This document shows, in pieces, positions 17,647 to 26,857 of a stretch of DNA of 64,000 nt; the stretch's first letter is position 1; the number at the start of each line of letters is the position of its first letter. A program made the position numbers and the translations under genes. Source of the stretch: CAZNXJ01 sp964577115 (lineage in GTDB: Bacteria; Planctomycetota; Planctomycetia; Pirellulales; Pirellulaceae); NCBI GenBank assembly GCA_964577115.1, contig CAZNXJ010000023.1, positions 13,198-77,197 of the forward strand, given 5' to 3'. Below the pieces are notes generated by a model. It saw nothing but the letters and a program-made list of their open reading frames with translations, searched no databases and was not told the origin of the DNA.

Positions 17647-18471
17647 ATGGCAATCACTGCGGAGGATGTAAAGAAGCTACGCGAGCGGACCGGCTTGCCG
17701 CTGATGGACTGCAAGAAGGCCCTGACCGAATCGGGTGGGGACTTCGACGGGGCGATTCGCTGGCTCCGCGAGAACGGCAAGAACATCCAGTCGGGACGCG
17801 CCGATCGGGCCACCGAGTTCGGGCGTTTTGGACTGTTTTTTAATGACAAGGTGGGCGCAATCGTCGAGCTGAAATGCGAGAGCGCTCCGGTGGCGCAGAA
17901 CGACGAGTTCGTCGATCTCGCGCAGTCGCTCGCTCAGCAGCTGGCCGAAGGACCGGGGGCCCAGACCGCGGACGAACTGCTCGATCAGCCGTCGCCGAGC
18001 AAGCCGGGGATGTCGCTCCGCGAACAGAAGGACGATCTGTTTAATCGAATCCGCGAAGTGTTCAACGTCGGCCGGATCGCTCGATTCGACGGACCGTCGG
18101 CCGGCTACCTGCACATGGGCGCGACGGTTCATGGCGTGCTTATTGAAGCGGAAGGCGGGACCGAAGAGCAGCGCAAGGACATCTGCATGCACATCGCGGC
18201 GATGAATCCCGCGGCGCTGACCAAGGAAGAACTCGACCCGCAGGAAGTCGAAAACGAGCGGAAGATCCTGCGAGAAGCCGCGCTCAAGGAAGGCAAGCCG
18301 GAAAACATCGTCGACAAGATGGTCGAAGGTCGCCTGCGGAACTTCTACGCCGAACGCGTGCTGCTCGAACAGCCGTTCGCCAAGGAGAACAGCATCACGG
18401 TCGGCAAGTTCGCCGAACAGAACGGCATCAAGGTCAAGCGGTTCGTGCACTGGGTGCTGGGCAAAGAATAA
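17647..18471 (+). CDS. tsf: Elongation factor Ts
   Basis: 274 residues; nucleotide exchange factor for EF-Tu. The N-terminal UBA-like domain is typical (VKKLRERTGLPLMDCKKAL). The core motif that is normally CETDFVA reads CESAPVA at residues 77-83, so the Asp80-Phe81 pair known from Escherichia coli is Ala-Pro. The rest is family-like (ICMHIAAMNPAAL, EGRLRNFYAERVLLEQPF). The ATG at 17647 has GAGGAG 9 nt upstream. It lies between rpsB and pyrH in the usual order. Confidence 0.96.
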   Translation: MAITAEDVKKLRERTGLPLMDCKKALTESGGDFDGAIRWLRENGKNIQSGRADRATEFGRFGLFFNDKVGAIVELKCESAPVAQNDEFVDLAQSLAQQLAEGPGAQTADELLDQPSPSKPGMSLREQKDDLFNRIREVFNVGRIARFDGPSAGYLHMGATVHGVLIEAEGGTEEQRKDICMHIAAMNPAALTKEELDPQEVENERKILREAALKEGKPENIVDKMVEGRLRNFYAERVLLEQPFAKENSITVGKFAEQNGIKVKRFVHWVLGKE

Positions 18472-18522
18472 GCGTTCGCGAAGTCTCTCACGGGCTCTGC
18501 GGAGCCTGGAAGGAAGGATCGA

Positions 18523-19284
18523 ATGGAGCCGTCGTCGCCTGGTCCACGCTACCGCCGTGTCGTGCTGAAGCTCTCGGGCGAGAGCTTCGCACATGCGGGC
18601 GAGCGTGGCATCAGCATGGACGAAGTCCTGAATATTGCTCGGCAAGTCAAAGCCGGCCGCGATCTGGGTTGCCAGATCGCGGTGGTGATCGGGGGCGGCA
18701 ATATCCTGCGCGGCGCCCAGTTCCGTGGGCGCAGCGCGGCGATCCAGGAAGCGACCGCGCACTACATGGGGATGCTGGCGACCGTCATCAACGGGCTCGC
18801 CCTCCAGGATGCTCTCGAGTCGCTCGGCTGCGCCACGCGGCTCATGTCGGCCATCCGCATGGATGGCGTATGCGAGCCGTATATTCGCCGCCGAGCTGCT
18901 CGACATCTCGAGAAAGATCGGATCACGATCCTCGCCGCGGGAACCGGCGGGCCCTTCGTGACGACCGACACCGCCGCGGCGCTCCGCGCCCGGGAACTCG
19001 AAGCCGAAATCCTGCTCAAGGCGACGCGCGTCGATGGCGTCTATAGCGACGATCCCGAGAAGAACCCGCACGCGATTCTCTACAACGAGCTCGATTACAA
19101 TACGGTGATCGAGCAGGATCTTCGCGTCATGGACTCGACGGCGATTACTCACTGCATGGAACACAAGTTGCCAATTCTGGTGTTCAATTACCTCAAGAAC
19201 GGGAACATCCAGCGGGCCTTGACCGGCGAGCGTGTCGGTACCATGATCTCGTCGAGCTCCCGCCGGCCCGTTGATCGGGAATAG
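18523..19284 (+). CDS. pyrH: Uridylate (UMP) kinase
   Basis: A 253-residue amino-acid-kinase-fold enzyme that phosphorylates UMP to UDP. Motifs are KLSGESF at the start, VVIGGGNILRGAQF, a DSTAITHCMEHKLPILVFN segment near the C-terminus and GTGGPFVTTDTAAALRARE in the middle. The start is MEPSSPGPRYRRVVLKLSGES with GGAAGGA upstream. It follows tsf after 51 nt and precedes frr, the standard arrangement. The C-terminus runs slightly longer than usual (SSSSRRPVDRE). Confidence 0.96.
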   Translation: MEPSSPGPRYRRVVLKLSGESFAHAGERGISMDEVLNIARQVKAGRDLGCQIAVVIGGGNILRGAQFRGRSAAIQEATAHYMGMLATVINGLALQDALESLGCATRLMSAIRMDGVCEPYIRRRAARHLEKDRITILAAGTGGPFVTTDTAAALRARELEAEILLKATRVDGVYSDDPEKNPHAILYNELDYNTVIEQDLRVMDSTAITHCMEHKLPILVFNYLKNGNIQRALTGERVGTMISSSSRRPVDRE

Positions 19285-19368
19285 CCCCAGGCGGCATCGC
19301 GACTCGGCCTGCCCGCCGATCGCTGACCGCCTACCGTGACTTACCTTCTCTCGAAATTAGGTGCGTTC

Positions 19369-19932
19369 ATGGCCGTCGACGATATTCTCCTGGATTCCGA
19401 AGATCGCATGGAAAAGGCTGTCGCGGTGCTCCGCAGTAGCCTGTCCGGCATCCGCACGGGACGCGCTAACCCAGGGCTCGTCGATTCACTGCGCGTCGAT
19501 GTCTATGGCCAGCCGACGCCGATCAAGCAGTTGGCCTCCGTCGCCGCGCCCGAACCGACCCAGATCGTCATTCGCCCCTATGATCCGAGCACGCTGAAGG
19601 ACATTGAGAAGGCCATCATCGCCAGCGAACTGGGCTTCAACCCGCAAAACGACGGGAAGCTCATCCGCATTAACATCCCGCCTCTTTCGACTGAAGTCCG
19701 TCGAAAGATGGTCAGCCGCGTCAAAGAGTTAGCCGAGGACGCGAAAGTCTCGATCCGGAATATCCGCCGCGACGCCAACAAGGCGGCCGATGCCGCCGAA
19801 AAGGCGAAAGAGATCAGCGAGGACGAGCGCGATCAGATGAAGGAAGAAGTCCAGAAGCTGACTAAGAAGTACGAAGATCTGATCAACGAAATGGCCAAGA
19901 AGCGCGAAGCCGAAGTCATGGAAGAAGCGTAA
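19369..19932 (+). CDS. frr: Ribosome recycling factor
   Basis: 187 residues, the normal length. RRF splits post-termination ribosomes together with EF-G. Motifs: SLSGIRTGRANPGLVDSLRVDVYG, PTPIKQLASVAAPEPTQIVIRPYD, and KMVSRVKELAEDAKVSIRNIRRDAN. The GTG at 19336 would give 11 extra residues; ATG 19369 with AGGTG just upstream fits the family length. Last gene of the rpsB cluster, convergent with the sulfatase. Confidence 0.96.
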   Translation: MAVDDILLDSEDRMEKAVAVLRSSLSGIRTGRANPGLVDSLRVDVYGQPTPIKQLASVAAPEPTQIVIRPYDPSTLKDIEKAIIASELGFNPQNDGKLIRINIPPLSTEVRRKMVSRVKELAEDAKVSIRNIRRDANKAADAAEKAKEISEDERDQMKEEVQKLTKKYEDLINEMAKKREAEVMEEA

Positions 19933-19987
19933 GCGGCCGTACGAGCTAACCTTCTTTCCAATTCAGGCTTCATCATTACCGTGGGCG

Positions 19988-21436
19988 TTATTCATACGTC
20001 CATTTGAGAATCCACGGGTCGTCCGTGCGGCGCTGGAACTGCTTGAGCTTTTCCTGCAATTCAGCGAGCTGCTTCGCGTGCTGCGGGTCGCCCGCCAAAT
20101 TGATCGTCTCGTCCGGGTCGGACTCGAGATCGTACAGCTCGAACTTGGGGCGGTGGAGGTACTCGGCCACGGTCCGCTGCCCGTAACGAGCTTCCGGTCC
20201 GCGCCGGTACACCTCCTGCCACGTCGGCGCTTCCCAAAGGTCTGACGCGAACGGGTACGCGAGCGGATGGGCAATGTTCCAGATCAACTTGTAGCGGCGC
20301 GTGCGCACCACGCGCATCGGATAATACATCGTGACCTCGTGGAACGTGTGCGACGCGTAAATCTCGTCCCAGCCTTCCTGCCGAGGATCGTCGAAAAGCG
20401 GAACGAGTGATCGGCCGTGCAGCGCGTCGGTTGGAGACGACGCCTTGGCGATGGCAAGCAGTGTCGGCGTGATATCGACGAGGCTCACGAATGCGTCGCA
20501 GATCGCGCCGGCCTGCCGACCGCCGGGAAGGCGTACGACGAACGGGACGCGCAGACCCGGCTCGTACGTCGTCGTTTTCGCGCCGGGGAAGGCGATACCA
20601 TGGTCGGATGTGAAGACGAAGAGCGTGTTGTCGTAGAGGTTCAGCTCGCGGAGGATGCTGGCGAGCTGACCGAGCCCCTGGTCCGCACGGGAGACGGACT
20701 GGTAGTACTGCGCGAGTTCAGCGCGGCAGACCGGCGTATCGGGTAGGAACGACGGTACGATCACGTCGTCGGGATCGTACTGAATTTCCTCGACGCCGGG
20801 GTAGCCTTCGGGCCGGTTGCCAAACGCGTCGGGCGCGTGAGCGGCTCCCGGCGGCGTGGTGCCGCTGCGATGCGGATCGGCGGTGCAGAAGTACAGAAAA
20901 AAGGGCTGCTCGCCGGCTTCTTCTAGAAACGCTCGGCAATTCTCGGCCATTTCCACGGGACTGCGGGGGCTTCCGGGAATCTCGGCACCAAACCGATAGA
21001 CCTCCGGCGGAGCGACGTGCAGTTTGCCGACGCGCGCCGTGCGGTAGCCGGCTTCGGCCAGCCGGACGGGGAGGCTTTTCAGGTCTTCGTACGTGCGGAA
21101 ATGGTGATAGGCATGCGCGTGACCAAACTGGGCGTTGGCGTGGTTGTAGAGCCCCGTCAGGATCACCGAACGGCTGGCGCTGCAGCTAGCTGTCGTGGAA
21201 AATGCCTGCGTGAAACGGATACCTTCGCTCGCCAGTTCATCGAGGGCTGGCGTACGAATCACCGGATTGCCGTAGCAGCCCGCGTCCGGGCCGTGGTCAT
21301 CGGTGACGAACAAGACGATGTTCGGCCGAGCGGCCGGGCAGGGGAGGACGCTCAGCAGCACTCCGGCGCCGACGAGTCCGGCGAGTGCCAGCTGAACGGC
21401 TCGGCGCGCGAACGACTGACAGATAGCTGTCACCAT
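19988..21436 (-). CDS. Type I sulfatase, exported
   Basis: 482 residues. An N-terminal signal peptide (VQLALAGLVGAGVLLSVLPCPA) sends it out of the cytoplasm. The metal site begins with RPNIVLFVTDDHG. The catalytic motif CSASR at residues 85-89, followed by SVILTG, fits the type I pattern in which Cys is turned into formylglycine. Planctomycetes carry many such enzymes for sulfated algal polysaccharides; the substrate here is unknown. GGAG lies about 10 nt before the start. It is convergent with frr and about 240 nt downstream of the PPIase gene on the same strand. Confidence 0.92.
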   Translation of the reverse strand: MVTAICQSFARRAVQLALAGLVGAGVLLSVLPCPAARPNIVLFVTDDHGPDAGCYGNPVIRTPALDELASEGIRFTQAFSTTASCSASRSVILTGLYNHANAQFGHAHAYHHFRTYEDLKSLPVRLAEAGYRTARVGKLHVAPPEVYRFGAEIPGSPRSPVEMAENCRAFLEEAGEQPFFLYFCTADPHRSGTTPPGAAHAPDAFGNRPEGYPGVEEIQYDPDDVIVPSFLPDTPVCRAELAQYYQSVSRADQGLGQLASILRELNLYDNTLFVFTSDHGIAFPGAKTTTYEPGLRVPFVVRLPGGRQAGAICDAFVSLVDITPTLLAIAKASSPTDALHGRSLVPLFDDPRQEGWDEIYASHTFHEVTMYYPMRVVRTRRYKLIWNIAHPLAYPFASDLWEAPTWQEVYRRGPEARYGQRTVAEYLHRPKFELYDLESDPDETINLAGDPQHAKQLAELQEKLKQFQRRTDDPWILKWTYE

Positions 21437-21601
21437 GTCAGGCTTGCTCCAAGGCGAGCGATACGTGGACCGGGAGAGGGGGAGCCCACCTGGCCTCCAC
21501 CAATACCCACGCCGCTCGCGAGAAACAAGGCGCCGCGCGTTCGGCGACGTGGAATTTGTCGGTGTGCGGCGCCGAGCCAGCCGTGCTGTAGGAGAAGAAA
21601 C

Positions 21602-21637
21602 AAAAAAACACGGGCGGCGCGTTGCCGCTGCCCGTGT
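21602..21637 (-). terminator. Intrinsic terminator of the PPIase gene
   Basis: On the minus strand an 8-bp stem ACACGGGC/GCCCGTGT closes a GC-rich loop and is followed by seven T. It lies about 35 nt after the stop of the peptidyl-prolyl isomerase gene, exactly where a rho-independent terminator is expected. Confidence 0.8.
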
Positions 21638-21671
21638 TTCGCTGTGGGTCGGACGTTCGACGAGTTGTCGT

Positions 21672-23693
21672 TTAGCGCCTCTTGGCGCCGGCCGGACGAG
21701 CGGCCTGCGCGGGCGGGGCGGCAGGTGCCGGGGCCGGCGCTTTGACCGTGCGCATTTCCGAACCTTCCGGCGAGGACGGCTGGAGGCGGCCCCGCGTGAC
21801 GACGCCTGCGAGGAACGTCTGCGTTTTCGCCGATTCCTTCAACCGATCGAACTCGCGAGCCATCGCGGCGCGCAGCTTCTTTTCGTGGAGGTCTTTGTAC
21901 AGTTCGTCGCGCACCGTCTCGATGTCGGTCACTTCGGGGACCGTCCGGCCAAGGCAACGCATGATGATGTACTTGTCACCGACCGCCACGATCGACGACA
22001 GCTCGCCCGGCTTCAGGCGGAACGCTTCCTTCTCGACGGCATCGTTGCCGCCGTGCATCCGGATCGGCGGAACCTTGCCGAAGTTAGCTCGCGAGACCGG
22101 CTCGATCGAGTACTCCGACGCGAGGTTGCCGAAGAAGTCGTCGGTCGGGTTATTACGCGCCATTTCCCAGACCTGCTGCGCCCGGCGCTGGTTGCTCATC
22201 ACGATCGCCAGCACCTGCACCCGCTCGCCATAATTCGACTCGAAGCCCTTCTGCATGTCGTCTTCGGTGACCTCGATCTTTTCGCCGACGAGCTTCTTCA
22301 AAGCGACGCTCGGCCAGACGGCATCGGCGACGTACAGGTCGACGGTCGCGCCTTCACCACCCTCGGTCGTCACATGCTGTAGCCAGCGTTCGACGTCGGC
22401 CGATCCATCGGGCCTCAGGTACCCGTAGGCTTCGGCGGCGCGAGCGATCTCGGCGTCCAGGTCTTCCTGCGTGATGGACTTGCCGGCGGCCCGCAGGGCC
22501 TGCGTGAGGATCAGACGGTTGATTTCCCCGTCGAGCACCTCTTCACCGTGCCGCTGAACGCACTCGTCCGCCAGTTCCGCCATCGTGATCTGATGGCCGT
22601 TGATCGTGGCGGCCACGCCCGGCATCTGATTTCGCAGTTGCGAGTCGTTGTACACGTTCACCAACTGCGCCTTCTCTTGCATCTGCTTGAACATCTCGGC
22701 GGCCGCGGTGCGCAGCTTCTGGTCCCGGATGGTCTCGCGGAGCCGTTCCTCTTCGGCCGCCAGGTTCTCGCCCGAAACGTAGGAACCTGGAATGACGCTT
22801 TCGCACTTGAGGATGACGAACTGGTCCGCCACCTGGATCACGTCCGAGATTTCGCCCGGCTTCAGAGCGAACGCCGCTTGCTCGAGGTTCGGGTCGCCGA
22901 CGTGCTTGCGGATCGGAGGAACAAGGCCGCGAGCGGCGGCGCTGGTTTTGTCGTCCGATTCATTCTTGGCGATGTCGCCGAACGCTTCGGGATCCGCCTT
23001 TGCCTTGGCATGTAGCTGCTCGGCCTTCTCGCGCGTGTTGGCGACGATAATGCGCGTCTTGACCTTCGGACCGTGCTCCGACTCGAAGGCCTTCTTCAAC
23101 TCCTCCTGAGTCACCTCGATTTCATTGGCCGCGAGCCGGCGCAAGGCGAGCATGGGCCAGATGATTTCATTCTTGTATTCCTCGGCCGAAATGTTCCGCT
23201 CGTCCTTCAGGAGCGTCAGCCAGCGATCGGTCGACAGGCCAAACTTGCCCGCCATCCGATCGATTTCGTCCATGACGTCTTTTTCCGTGATCGTGACGCC
23301 TCGGTCCCGGCACGCCTGCGCGATGAGGTACTTATTGACCAGCCCTTCGAGCACTTCTTCGCCGTAGCGGCGGATGCATTCGCGGGCGAGATGGTCCCGC
23401 GTGATCTGCTCGCCGTTGACAATCGCCATGACCGAGTTGGGGGCCTGGCCGGGCTGAGGGGTCGAGGCAACTGGCGCTGTGGGACGAGCGGCCGTGCGCG
23501 GCGCTTGAGTCGGCGCGGGGCGAGCGGCGGTGCGTGCCCGAGGCCCGTCGGCGCTGGCCTGCGAGGGGCCGGCGAGCGTGCGGGCGAACAGACCTAACCC
23601 AACGATGACCGCCAGGCCGGCCAGCCATGATGCGATCTTCTTCCCGCGCGAGGAAGCTTCCGTTCTTTGCGACAATTCCATGTCTGTAGCCAT
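21672..23693 (-). CDS. Tandem SurA/parvulin-type peptidyl-prolyl isomerase
   Basis: 673 residues with one N-terminal membrane anchor (KIASWLAGLAVIVGLGLFARTLA) after a short cytoplasmic segment, then a Pro/Ala-rich linker. The rest consists of two copies of the same module: a SurA-N-like helical domain (VNGEQITRDHLARECIRRYGEEVLEGLVNKYL at about 91-198; INGHQITMAELADECVQRHGEEVLDGEINRLIL at about 361-478), each followed by a parvulin-like PpiC domain (AFGDIAKNESDD...KPGEISDVIQV; FFGNLASEYSIE...KPGELSSIVAV). It probably folds envelope proteins from the membrane surface. ATG 23693 follows GGAGGG 7 nt upstream. It has its own promoter and terminator. Confidence 0.88.
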   Translation of the reverse strand: MATDMELSQRTEASSRGKKIASWLAGLAVIVGLGLFARTLAGPSQASADGPRARTAARPAPTQAPRTAARPTAPVASTPQPGQAPNSVMAIVNGEQITRDHLARECIRRYGEEVLEGLVNKYLIAQACRDRGVTITEKDVMDEIDRMAGKFGLSTDRWLTLLKDERNISAEEYKNEIIWPMLALRRLAANEIEVTQEELKKAFESEHGPKVKTRIIVANTREKAEQLHAKAKADPEAFGDIAKNESDDKTSAAARGLVPPIRKHVGDPNLEQAAFALKPGEISDVIQVADQFVILKCESVIPGSYVSGENLAAEEERLRETIRDQKLRTAAAEMFKQMQEKAQLVNVYNDSQLRNQMPGVAATINGHQITMAELADECVQRHGEEVLDGEINRLILTQALRAAGKSITQEDLDAEIARAAEAYGYLRPDGSADVERWLQHVTTEGGEGATVDLYVADAVWPSVALKKLVGEKIEVTEDDMQKGFESNYGERVQVLAIVMSNQRRAQQVWEMARNNPTDDFFGNLASEYSIEPVSRANFGKVPPIRMHGGNDAVEKEAFRLKPGELSSIVAVGDKYIIMRCLGRTVPEVTDIETVRDELYKDLHEKKLRAAMAREFDRLKESAKTQTFLAGVVTRGRLQPSSPEGSEMRTVKAPAPAPAAPPAQAARPAGAKRR

Positions 23694-24094
23694 TTGGCGT
23701 CCCTCCATGCTGCGCCAAGTTCACTCATTGGAGCTCACCTCCGTGGCGAGCTCGTCCAGGGATCGCTGGCACGCGTGCGGGAATACGCGCCGCGAACCAT
23801 TCGGCAGCCGGCGCAAACATGCGCCACCTACTCAGAGCTGGGTCGCGGAGTTATAGGAAAAACGCCAAAAATTAGTCAAGAGAAGTTTCGCCGCGGCCGA
23901 TAAGGCGCAAGTTGCCCCAAAGGGAGCAGGATTCAGCGGAAGGACCACAATCTCCCGTGGCCTTTTCCACGCCCGGACCTTACCAGCCCGCGAACTTCCC
24001 CCCAGCACATCCCGCTGCGACGCCGCATGCGAAGTCGCGCCGATACCGGCCGGTAATATCCGCTGCCCCGGGGGCGGGAGGTTTAACGTCGCGT
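23694..24094. other. Intergenic region between carA and the PPIase gene
   Basis: About 400 bases without a gene. It holds the predicted PPIase promoter near 23850-23879 and a perfect 12-bp palindrome TACCGGCCGGTA at 24044-24055, some 40 nt after the carA stop, which may belong to a carA termination structure. Confidence 0.5.
23850..23879 (-). promoter_or_regulatory. Sigma70-type promoter of the PPIase gene
   Basis: On the minus strand TTGACT (-35, 23879-23874) and TATAAC (-10, 23855-23850) are 18 nt apart, with a T-rich spacer. Each box matches 5 of 6 consensus bases. The leader to the ATG at 23693 would be about 150 nt. Confidence 0.65.
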
Positions 24095-25234
24095 CTAGCG
24101 CGTTGCCCCGGCGAGCATTTCGCGGAATTGATCGAAGAGATAATGGCTGTCGTGTGGGCCGGCGGCAGCTTCGGGGTGGTACTGCACCGAAAAGGCCGGC
24201 AGCGAGCGGTGCCGCATGCCCGCAATCGTGTCGTCGTTCAGATTGACATGCGTTACTTCCAGTTCGGGCGGTAGTGACTCGCGTTCGACAGCGAACCCAT
24301 GGTTCTGGGTCGTGATCTCAACCTTGCCGGTCAGCAGGTTCAGTACCGGCTGGTTGGCGCCGCGGTGTCCGAATTTCAGCTTGAAGGTCTTTGCGCCGCA
24401 CGCGAGTCCGAGGAGCTGGTGACCCAGGCAAATGCCGAAAACCGGAACACGCTCAATCAGTTGGCGGATGGCGGTGATCGCGTAGTCGAGCGGCTCGGGG
24501 TCGCCTGGGCCATTCGAGAGGAAAACGCCGTCCGGTTGCCGTTCAAGCACTTCTTCGGCGCTGGCCGTGCCCGGCAGAATGGTCACGCGGCATTTTAGAT
24601 CGCGCAGGTGCCGCGCGATATTGCGTTTCATGCCGAAGTCCAGCGCCACGACGTGTGGTTCGTTGGACCACTCGGGACGCGAGCTGTTCGGCAGGCGAGA
24701 CCAGGGGCTAAGCGAATCTTCCCAGATGCATTCCTGGTCCGGCAGCACTTCGCGAACCAGATCGCGCCCCACCAGCCCGCGGCTTGCGCGAGCCTTCTCG
24801 ACGAGACGCTGATCATCGAGATCGACGGTTGAAAGGACACCCTTCATTGCGCCGAAGTTGCGAATGCGCCGTACGAGCGCCCGCGTGTCGATACCGGCGA
24901 TGGCGACGACCTGGTGCTCGATGAGGTATTCCTGGAGGTTCCCCTCGGAGCGAAAATTGCTCGTGCGACGGCTGTCCTCGCGCACGACGAAGCCGGCGAG
25001 CTGCGGGCGCTGGCTTTCGCAATCTTCCGCGTTCACACCGTAGTTGCCGATGTGCGGGTAGGTCATCGTGACAATCTGCCCGCGATAGCTCGGGTCGGTG
25101 AGAATCTCCTGGTAGCCGGTCATCGATGTATTGAAAACCACCTCACCGTCGACCTCGCCCGGAGCGCCGCACGAGTATCCGGAGTAAACAGTGCCGTCTT
25201 CCAGGGCAAGTTTTGCGGGTTGCGCAGCTTTCAT
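24095..25234 (-). CDS. carA: Carbamoyl-phosphate synthase small subunit (glutaminase)
   Basis: 379 residues. The N-terminal CPSase small-chain domain is clear (LALEDGTVYSGYSCGAPGEVDGEVVFNTSMTGYQEILTDPSY in outline). The class I glutamine amidotransferase domain follows: nucleophile in FGICLGHQLLG (about residue 267), and the His/Glu pair in QYHPEAAAGP (about residue 351). It hydrolyses glutamine and passes ammonia to CarB for arginine and pyrimidine synthesis. MKAAQPAKLALEDG at 25234 is the family-like start; the 42 residues before it in the longer frame lie in a hairpin-rich leader. carB is not in the window, so the two subunits are unlinked. Confidence 0.95.
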   Translation of the reverse strand: MKAAQPAKLALEDGTVYSGYSCGAPGEVDGEVVFNTSMTGYQEILTDPSYRGQIVTMTYPHIGNYGVNAEDCESQRPQLAGFVVREDSRRTSNFRSEGNLQEYLIEHQVVAIAGIDTRALVRRIRNFGAMKGVLSTVDLDDQRLVEKARASRGLVGRDLVREVLPDQECIWEDSLSPWSRLPNSSRPEWSNEPHVVALDFGMKRNIARHLRDLKCRVTILPGTASAEEVLERQPDGVFLSNGPGDPEPLDYAITAIRQLIERVPVFGICLGHQLLGLACGAKTFKLKFGHRGANQPVLNLLTGKVEITTQNHGFAVERESLPPELEVTHVNLNDDTIAGMRHRSLPAFSVQYHPEAAAGPHDSHYLFDQFREMLAGATR

Positions 25235-25579
25235 CACGTGGTCCAATTGCACCGGAGTGGATCCGGCAGAAAAAGGGTGCGATGCGACAGACCTAAAGTC
25301 GCCATGCATGCTCGCCCGATACCCTTCATACGGCTGTGGGTCTCCGGACAAGAGGAACACCCGATTGTCCGGACAGCCAACGATGGAGGGTCTCTGTTGC
25401 GGCGAGCAGGGACCCTCCTACTTTTTCTTGAGCATGCGATCGCGAGCGGTCCGCGAGCGCACGGTAGCGGTATCGATCGAGGCCGTGAGGGCATTATACC
25501 GGCAGCTCGTGCGAACGACGAGCGGGCGATGACCGTGAAGCGGATCCGCCGCCGTCCAAAGGAGACAACGCCGAGCCGT
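25235..25579 (-). promoter_or_regulatory. carA upstream region with two strong hairpins
   Basis: 345 bases without a gene between the aminotransferase stop and carA. It holds two perfect inverted repeats: TCCGGACA/TGTCCGGA (25343-25350 with 25366-25373) and GGAGGGTC/GACCCTCC (25385-25392 with 25411-25418, extended by a wobble and three further pairs). The second is followed on the plus strand by a T-rich run (25421-25429), which would make it a terminator only for plus-strand transcripts. On the minus strand both would sit in the carA leader or end the aminotransferase transcript. Confidence 0.4.
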
Positions 25580-26857
25580 TTAGGCCTGCGAGCTCGAGAC
25601 GGCAGGTGTCTGCTCGCGTCGCCGCTCGAGACAGCGCCCGATCTGCCGCACAGCTTGCCGCAGCCGATTCTCGTTCTCCACGAGTGCCATGCGCAAGTAT
25701 CCCTCCCCTGCCGGCCCAAAGCCACTGCCCGGGCTGACCGCGACGTCGCCGTTTTCCAAAAGAAACATGGCGAAATCCATCGTGCTCATCCGCCGTTGCC
25801 AGGCCTCGGGGATCCGAGCCCACACGAACATGCCGGCTCGCGGTGGGGTCACTTGCCAGCCGATCCGGCGGAGGCCTTCGACGAGCACATTTCGCCGCCG
25901 CTCGTAAATCTTCGCCTGTGCCTCGACATCCTTCTCGGTGTGCCGCAAGGCCACGATCGCGGCGATCTGGATCGCCTGGAACATGCCGTAATCGTAGTAG
26001 CCTTTGATGACCCCCAGAGCGCGGATCATGTCGGCATTGCCGCTGCAAAAGCCGACGCGCCACCCGGCCATGTTGTAGCCCTTGCTCATCGTCGTGAACT
26101 CGACGCCGACGTCGATGGCGCCGGGGGCCGCCAGGAAGCTGGGGGGCTGATAGCCGTCGAACGCAATGTCGGCGTAAGCAAAGTCGCTGATCACGGCCAG
26201 GTGATATTTCTTCGCCAGCTTCACGACTTCGCGATAAAAATCCGGCTCGATGGTGACCGTGGACGGATTATGCGGGTAGTTAATGATCAGAAGCTTGGGC
26301 CGAGGATAGAGGGTCTCGCACGTGTATGCGACGTTCGACAGGAATTTCTCACTGTCGGCAACCTCGAGTGCAATCACGTTCCCGGCAGCCAGCGCCACGC
26401 CGTACATGTGGACGGGGAAGTAGGGAGCCGGAATGATGGCCGTATCCCCCGCACCCATCAGCGCGAGGCACATATGGCTGAACCCTTCCTTCGACCCCAG
26501 GCAAACCATCACCTCGTTGGTCGGATCCAGCCGCACGCCATACCGCTTCAAGTATTTGCTCGCGACCTCACGACGCAGGTTCAGGATGCCGTTCGACTTG
26601 CTGTAGCCATGGTTTCTCGGGTCACGAGCCGCCTCGGCAAGCTTCTCAATCACGATATCCGGAGGCGGTTCGCTGGGATTGCCCATTCCCAAGTCGATGA
26701 CATCGTGGCCATCTCGCCGCTTCTCGTACAGCAGATTATTGATCCGGCCGAACATGTACGGCGGCAGCCGAAGGACGCGCGATGCCGGTTGAATCTCGAA
26801 CGGCGCGGACCCCGAGCTTCCATCGGGAGAGGGAGAGGGTACGTGAGAGCTGGACAT
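25580..26857 (-). CDS. Class I/II PLP-dependent aminotransferase (AlaC/DapL-like)
   Basis: 425 residues. Fold-type I signatures: VIDLGMGNPSEPPPD near the start, IINYPHNPSTVT for the PLP phosphate/ring region, VISDFAYADIAFDG with the PLP-contacting Asp and Tyr, and TMSKGYNMAGWRVGFCSG with the Schiff-base Lys. The overall pattern resembles alanine/LL-diaminopimelate aminotransferases. Without comparison I cannot choose between alanine (AlaC), DAP and methionine-type activities. A 25-residue low-complexity N-terminal extension precedes the domain. It is upstream of carA on the same strand, but 345 nt away. Confidence 0.88.
   Translation of the reverse strand: MSSSHVPSPSPDGSSGSAPFEIQPASRVLRLPPYMFGRINNLLYEKRRDGHDVIDLGMGNPSEPPPDIVIEKLAEAARDPRNHGYSKSNGILNLRREVASKYLKRYGVRLDPTNEVMVCLGSKEGFSHMCLALMGAGDTAIIPAPYFPVHMYGVALAAGNVIALEVADSEKFLSNVAYTCETLYPRPKLLIINYPHNPSTVTIEPDFYREVVKLAKKYHLAVISDFAYADIAFDGYQPPSFLAAPGAIDVGVEFTTMSKGYNMAGWRVGFCSGNADMIRALGVIKGYYDYGMFQAIQIAAIVALRHTEKDVEAQAKIYERRRNVLVEGLRRIGWQVTPPRAGMFVWARIPEAWQRRMSTMDFAMFLLENGDVAVSPGSGFGPAGEGYLRMALVENENRLRQAVRQIGRCLERRREQTPAVSSSQA

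Noticed and set aside
17677..19164. 495-codon minus-strand frame across tsf and pyrH
   Set aside because: It covers two clearly conserved plus-strand genes and the gap between them; composition is that of a shadow.
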